A stretch of DNA of 64,000 nucleotides from Sarcocystis neurona (taxonomy: Eukaryota > Apicomplexa > Conoidasida > Eucoccidiorida > Sarcocystidae), in the NCBI GenBank assembly GCA_000727475.1, contig KL647320.1:979072-1043071 (forward strand), written 5' to 3'. This document shows, piece after piece, positions 59,258-64,000 of the stretch. The notes under the pieces were generated by a model. It made no database searches, was not told where the DNA came from, and was given only the letters and a program-made list of their open reading frames with translations. The first letter of the stretch is position 1, and each line of letters starts with the position of its first letter. A program made the position numbers and the translations under genes.

Positions 59258-59480
59258 AAGAGACTTTTCCTGCACCGTAGCTTCAAGAAATGAGCGTGGG
59301 GTGGCATGAAGAATAGACGAGAAGCCGTGGCTGTTCTTCTGATCTGTCTCCCGCTGCAGCAGCAGCTGCCGCTCGTTAGAGATACACGGGGAGGCTGTCT
59401 CCTCTGTGCCCCCCTCACTCGGGAGAGCGGGAGGAACGTCTGCTGCCTGTTGCTGCTGCTGTTGCTGCACACACCGCTCT
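59258..59480 (-). CDS. Possible exon, unidentified
   Basis: After a short Gln run the - frame reads AADVPPALPSEGGTEETASP, CISNERQLLLQRETDQKNSH and GFSSILHATPRSFLEAT. GTGCAG follows as a possible phase-0 donor, and the frame closes with TAA at 59257-59255. Composition is ordinary, unlike the flanks. It could be a last exon or an internal one. Confidence 0.3.
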
Positions 59481-59754
59481 GGAGTGAGCGAACACCCAGC
59501 GGGAGACAGTCACGCACCTATGAACAGCAGCAGCGCAACGGACTGTCCCATCGACGACGCGACCTGCGGTGCTGCTGCGGCTGCTTCTGCTGGGGCGGCC
59601 GTTCCTGTTGACTGCCAATACTGCTGCGTCTCCGTGTTGCTGCTGCTGCCGCATCTCCTCGCTTTTGCTGCTGGACGTGGTGGTGTCTTCTCGTCAGTTT
59701 TCGCTTCTCCGCTGTTAGCGGAGCAGGCAGCGAACGCTGCACTTCACTCGGTTT

Positions 59755-60634
59755 TTATTGTTGGTGCTGCCCCTGCTTCTGCTGTTGGACGATCCTGTTA
59801 CGCGGCCACGACCCTCTCCTGCCTGCCATGCTGCCCTGCCTGTTGTGGCTGCTGCTTCTCGTCACGGCCTTGCTGCCTTCGTGGGGACTCTCTAGGGACT
59901 CTGTAGCAATGCTGCTGCTGCGCTGTCGGCAGCGGCTGCACCGTGCGGCTTCCAGCAGTGCCAAGTGCGCTTCTAGGCAACAGGACCGAGCAGCAACTAC
60001 TTGCTTCATCAGTGCTCGGTCTCTCTGCGATGTAGTGTATGCACACCCTCCCTGCACGTCTTTGTGTCGTCCTGTGGCTCCTTGCTGTCTCACGTTAGTG
60101 AAGTACTATTTTCCTGTCGTCTGCAGGCGACTTGTGTGGCTCTGCAGCAGGGTGCGTATCTCTCTGCCGTTCGTTGCGCCGGGCTCTCACGCTTGATTGC
60201 CGTTGTTCATTGCAGTCGAGAGGCACCTTGTCGAGCTCCGCAGAGGGAAGGGCCTTACTTCTCCTCTGCGCATGGAGCTCTTGCACCCCTCCTGCTGACA
60301 CTGCTGCGCTGCTGCGCAAGAAAGACGTCTTTCGTGCTCTACGCTGCCCTCCCAGCTCCGCTTGTGCTGCTGTTTCTCTTTACGGCCGCTGCCTGCCTCT
60401 GCTGCGCTGCTGTTCCTGCGGTTCTAGCGTTGCACCTCCTGTTGCAGCTCCGCCTTCTGTGCTGCCGATCCCTTCTGTGCTCCGCCGCTGCGCTTGCTGA
60501 GAATACCTTGGGTGAAGTCGCGTTGCTTCGCACCCTCCCGCCGCTTCCTTGGGGGTCGACTCTCGTCGACAACTTGCTCGCAGAAGTTCGCTCGTTCGAC
60601 GCTTATCCTGGAGAAGCAGTTTTACCAATGCCAT
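59755..60634 (-). CDS. Possible 5' end of an unidentified gene
   Basis: ATG at 60634-60632 follows an in-frame TAA. The frame reads MALVKLLLQDKRRTSELLRA and SCRRESTPKEAAGG to the donor CAAG|GTATTC (exon end 60507, phase 2). An acceptor CGCAGAG|A at 60022 restores phase and continues DRALMKQVVAARSCCLEAHL, ALLEAARCSRC and ESLESPHEGSKAVTRSSSHN, open to 59755. The join is a hypothesis, and no family is recognised. A competing + frame from ATG 59828 starts like a signal peptide (MLPCLLWLLLLVTALLPSWG), so strand is not certain. Confidence 0.28.
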
Positions 60635-60639
60635 GCACG

Positions 60640-62392
60640 CTTTTTAACGCGGCTGACGGCACTCCTGCTGCCGACACCGACCCCTGCCCCCGCTGCTGAG
60701 GGCCGTTTTGCAAGTTTAGCACGAGGCAGCAGCTCGACTCCGTAGCAGCAGACAATCGACCGCAGCCGCTGCTGGGGGAAACTGTTGTCGTTGGGGCTCA
60801 CGCTGCTGATCGTTAGCTAAGCTATCTTCTCTACGCTTTTCGTGTTGCTCGTACGACGCGTTGCGGGTAGCTGCTCTCGCACCTGTCTTTCATACGCTGG
60901 CGCGACTCGTCAATCTTCGGCTGCCCCTTCAAGGCGAATGTTGTAGGCGGAAAAATTTCCTACACGTAGGCATACAAATATAAAAGGATCATGTGTCTCA
61001 CCTTGTGAGGAAACACACATATGTCCGTATATGTGGACGCAGACGCACGAACATGTGTGTATACCTACGACACCCGTTGTGCACCTATTTGCAGAAGGGG
61101 TCGTTATCCTTATCTTCATTCGTGCTCAGCTGTCTACCTACTTGTGTCAGCCTACGGGCAGCAATGTGAACTTACCTACGGATATCCACCTCTAAGCTTT
61201 CTTCCGTATGAAGGAATCCGACGTTGTAGACACTGACACGCCGTTAGAGTCGGCTCGCGGTCCAACACGAGATGCTCTCTCTCTCATATACATTTACACA
61301 CAGGCAAATGTATATATGCACATATTATATCTAAACAGTTACGAATATGATCTATACGTGATCCTCAAGCATGTAAAGACCGTAGTACTTCACCACCCAG
61401 GGGGACGTATACATACGTGTGTGGATTATTTGAAATTTGCCGTTCCACGTGCACGTGCGTGTTCACATTGCGTAAATGCACACACACGTACACAGAGGGT
61501 ACCAAAAATACATGTGTACTGGACAAGAGAGCGAGTGAGAGGAAAAGAGATATGAATAGATTGATGCGCTTGACATCAGCTGCTCAGCACACACAGGCAT
61601 ATACATGGCTGGCAGTAGGTCTACACCTGCGAGGGTATATTAGCGGTGTTTTAGCACGTGTCTCTACGTGTGACAGCAGAGTTGTAGCGTATTTCCTTGA
61701 CTGTCGCAGGGGGGCGGCTATGTGCTGTTGCGCGGCAACGGTACCTCCCAAGCCAAGGAAAAGAAAGGGACGCAGCCGTAGTTGCTGCTGTGTATCAAGC
61801 GCCAACAAAAATGAAGCCGTAACAGCAGCTGCAGCACAGCGAACGCCCTTTCCACACGGTAACCGCAGCAGCAGCGGCGGCAGCACGCAGTTATCCACCA
61901 ACAATTGGGAGAGCGGGTTCTGCTTATCGGCGGCAACAGCAACTTCTTCGCCCGAGCAGCAACGAGATCGAGTTGCTGACAATGCGAGCAGCACAAGTGG
62001 CAGCCGCTGCAGCGGCGAGTGGGTGTCTCTCCGAAAGTGATGAACGCATTTTTACGAATCGAAGAGATATACATAGCGATGTACATATGCGTGTGTGTAT
62101 GTACGTCTGCATATATTCATTCACCTAGGTTCACACATGGCTAGTTCTATCCGGCCAGTAGGTATCCATGAATCTACGTGGGTTCGTGTCTGGACAGTCT
62201 TTTCCTCTGGCTTAGAAGTACATATACGCGTGTCTATCTGTGTGTATGTATGTGTGTATTTGTACCCCGTCACACGTACACGGGGAAATAGATACCCTCG
62301 CCGTGTTGCAGGTATTTGTGGTTCTTTGCATAGAAGCAGACATATGGTCACTGCCACGTGTGTGACATTTGTCAGCTTTGGCAGAGGTAAGA
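60640..62392. other. Spacer upstream of PEX3
   Basis: Sequence has low repeat content except short AT/CA tracts at 61300-61360 and 62060-62120. No recognisable gene. The PEX3 promoter should lie at its right end; GTAAGA directly before the ATG (62387-62392) could be a leader intron donor. Confidence 0.35.
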
Positions 62393-64000
62393 ATGATGTT
62401 GCAGAAGGCGTGGGAGGCGGTGAAGCGGCACCGGTGGAGGTTGCTGCTGGCAGCAGGGGGCACAGCAGCAAGTGCCGCGTATGTGGGGCATCGGGTGTAC
62501 GTACAGTACAAGCAGCTAGAGGAGGAACTGCTGCGACAAATGGAAGATTTCGATAGAGAGCTCGCGCGGGAAGTCGGCCTGAGGGGGCTCCGAGCTACGG
62601 AGGAAGCAGACGACGAACCAACAAGCGACTTCACGCCAACTGCTGTTGCCGCTCCTGCTGCTGCTGCTATTTTTTCTCCGGATGAGGGTCGCACCCCTGC
62701 GTGTCCTTCCCTCCATGTTTTGTTGCCTTCCGCTGCTCGTTGCTCTAGGGCTGGTGTCGCTGGCGCGTCTGCTTCCTCGGCAGGGCAGTCTCTCTCTGCA
62801 GACGTCGCACTCGCCGAAGCCGAGCCGAAGCATCCGCTACAACAGCAGCAGCAGGGTCATCATCGGCAGCTTTGCCTTCAGCAGCAGCAAAAGTGTCTGC
62901 AGCCGGGGACCGCGCAACAAGAGGCGACCCCTGTCGGCGATGTAGCAGAGAAAGCAGGCAAGTTTATCGCTGACTGGGAGGTAGCTCTGCATTTCCTTCG
63001 GCAGCAAGAACTGATCGACACTACCGTCTGGCAACAAGTGAAAGACAACGGGCTGCGAGAGAAGCTTAACAGGTTTTTTTCTGTAAAACGCTACATAGAG
63101 CTGCTGCAGGATCCTATGGCTGCGCGTCTGCTGTCACCTACTGAGAAGCGTAGTTGTTTCTTTCTGCTGGAAATCGAAACGTTCGCTAAAACTCTTACAA
63201 CGTTATATGTCGTCGTCCTGCTGCATCTGCTGCACCGAGTACATCTCAACATTCTGGCTCGCCAGCTCATCGAGCCGCCTCGTTCAGTTTCTTGTCGTCC
63301 TAGTGTTCCTGCGTCCGCTGCTGCTGCTCCTGCGCCGGCATTTTTTGCTGCGGCCCCAGATGTTGCTGCTGCTTCAAGTGGCACACGTAGGACCCATGGC
63401 GACCGGTTGACCAAAACGCGGCGATGCATCAGCGATGTGCAGCAAGGGATCCATACAGCAGAGCGAAGCTATGGGCGGTTGGCTTCATACCAGCTTGGAG
63501 ACTACCAAATCAAATTTGCCTTCCTGACAAGCGTCCGCTTCTTTGTCAACTCTACGCAGATATTGTCGCGTATAGCGTCTCACTTTAGGAATGCTGCAGC
63601 TCAAGTGCTGCAACCTGTTTCTCCGGAGCATGTTGTCTCATCACAGCAACTGCTTGTTCTGCTGCTGCAGACCGTTTTTAAGGCCCACTTTGCTATCATC
63701 GCTGAGGCTGCTGCAGGTGGTGCTACAGCGGCTGGGACTCGTGCACCGCCACATACTCTCCGTAGCGTTGCCAGCATCTGCCGCAGTCGTACCCGCAACA
63801 GTTGCACCAGCGGAAGCAGCCCGCTGAGCAGGAGCAGCACTTGCCGTACTGGTTGTCCGGCACACTTCAGATATAGGGGCGCCAACGAAGGCCAACACGC
63901 ATCCAGCTGTAGCAGCAACACTGGCAGACAGAAGAATACAAAACGCTCCTGGAGCCAGACCAGCCCAAGCCCGAGCAGCAGATGCCCCAGGAGCCGAAGC
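62393..64000 (+). CDS. PEX3: PEX3-like peroxisomal biogenesis factor, cut by the window end
   Basis: PEX3 sits in the peroxisomal (or ER) membrane and docks PEX19 to insert peroxisomal membrane proteins. The frame is open for 536 codons from ATGATG at 62393 to the window edge. The N-terminus, LQKAWEAVKRHRWRLLLAAG then GTAASAAYVGHRVY, matches the family pattern of a basic patch (human NFLKRHKKK), one membrane helix and a basic/amphipathic stretch (QYKQLEEELLRQMEDF). After an Ala/Gln-rich insert (about residues 80-185) come ADWEVALHFLRQQELIDTTV, IELLQDPMAARLLSPTEKRS, and the hallmark FAKTLTTLYVVVLLHLLHRV plus HLNILARQLI (human [32 protein letters not shown]). Farther on, YQIKFAFLTSVRFFVNSTQI fits the helical domain. 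The last hundred codons are Ser/Arg/Thr-rich and may be intron (GCA|GGTGGT near 63717). Either Met of the ATGATG pair could start it. Confidence 0.85.
   Translation, partial: MMLQKAWEAVKRHRWRLLLAAGGTAASAAYVGHRVYVQYKQLEEELLRQMEDFDRELAREVGLRGLRATEEADDEPTSDFTPTAVAAPAAAAIFSPDEGRTPACPSLHVLLPSAARCSRAGVAGASASSAGQSLSADVALAEAEPKHPLQQQQQGHHRQLCLQQQQKCLQPGTAQQEATPVGDVAEKAGKFIADWEVALHFLRQQELIDTTVWQQVKDNGLREKLNRFFSVKRYIELLQDPMAARLLSPTEKRSCFFLLEIETFAKTLTTLYVVVLLHLLHRVHLNILARQLIEPPRSVSCRPSVPASAAAAPAPAFFAAAPDVAAASSGTRRTHGDRLTKTRRCISDVQQGIHTAERSYGRLASYQLGDYQIKFAFLTSVRFFVNSTQILSRIASHFRNAAAQVLQPVSPEHVVSSQQLLVLLLQTVFKAHFAIIAEAAAGGATAAGTRAPPHTLRSVASICRSRTRNSCTSGSSPLSRSSTCRTGCPAHFRYRGANEGQHASSCSSNTGRQKNTKRSWSQTSPSPSSRCPRSRS

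Noticed and set aside
59828..60196. + strand frame with a signal-peptide-like start, considered as a surface antigen gene
   Set aside because: Beyond the hydrophobic start there is no family pattern, the frame ends quickly, and - strand segments look at least as good.

Overview
The window looks like nuclear DNA of a coccidian apicomplexan, most probably Eimeria. CAG/CTG triplet tracts run through exons, introns and spacers and are translated as runs of Gln, Ala, Ser or Leu. AT/CA microsatellites are dense, genes are spread over many exons with GT-AG introns, and conserved proteins are swollen by homopolymer inserts. Several spliced genes can be read by joining exons in phase to conserved domains. 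No rRNA, tRNA, CRISPR, transposase, phage or telomeric array was seen.

Layout, left to right. (1) 0.2-2.2 kb, + strand: the 3' part of a two-exon gene of unknown function. (2) 2.2-7.2 kb: spacer with a 354-bp tandem duplication and an AG-rich tract. (3) 7.2-23.0 kb, - strand: a TBL1/TBL1XR1-type corepressor protein (LisH plus WD40 blades) in eight or more exons, with very long Ala/Ser/Glu/Gln inserts inside the propeller. (4) 23-29.2 kb: a repeat-poor block with no recognisable gene. (5) 29.2-33.7 kb: repeat-rich spacer with a 19-bp minisatellite. (6) 33.97-35.32 kb, + strand: ribosomal protein uL4, intronless, with an Ala-rich insert. (7) 35.3-39.5 kb: repeat-rich spacer. (8) 39.5 to about 49.8 kb or beyond, - strand: an MnmA/TRMU tRNA 2-thiouridylase preceded, in the same open frame, by the second half of a SufE sulfur-acceptor domain, whose first half lies in an upstream exon. 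The most economical reading is one SufE-MnmA fusion. (9) 54.1-55.2 kb, + strand, and 57.1-60.6 kb, - strand: exon sets of unidentified genes. (10) 62.39 kb to the right edge, + strand: the N-terminal part of a PEX3-like peroxisome biogenesis protein, cut by the window end.

The identified genes serve unrelated cell functions: chromatin repression, cytosolic translation, tRNA thiolation and peroxisome membrane assembly. SufE and MnmA are the exception. SufE takes persulfide from the cysteine desulfurase SufS, and MnmA consumes persulfide sulfur to make 2-thiouridine at tRNA position 34. Joining them would give a self-contained sulfur relay, plausibly in the apicoplast. The two most interesting points are that possible fusion and the PEX3 homologue, which bears on whether coccidia keep peroxisomes.

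Long open frames inside CAG/CTG tracts carry almost no information, because these triplets give no stop codon in any frame. Calls therefore rest on domain matches, intron phase and non-repetitive stretches. The 5' ends of the left-edge gene and of SufE-MnmA, and the acceptor of TBL1 exon 2, are unresolved.
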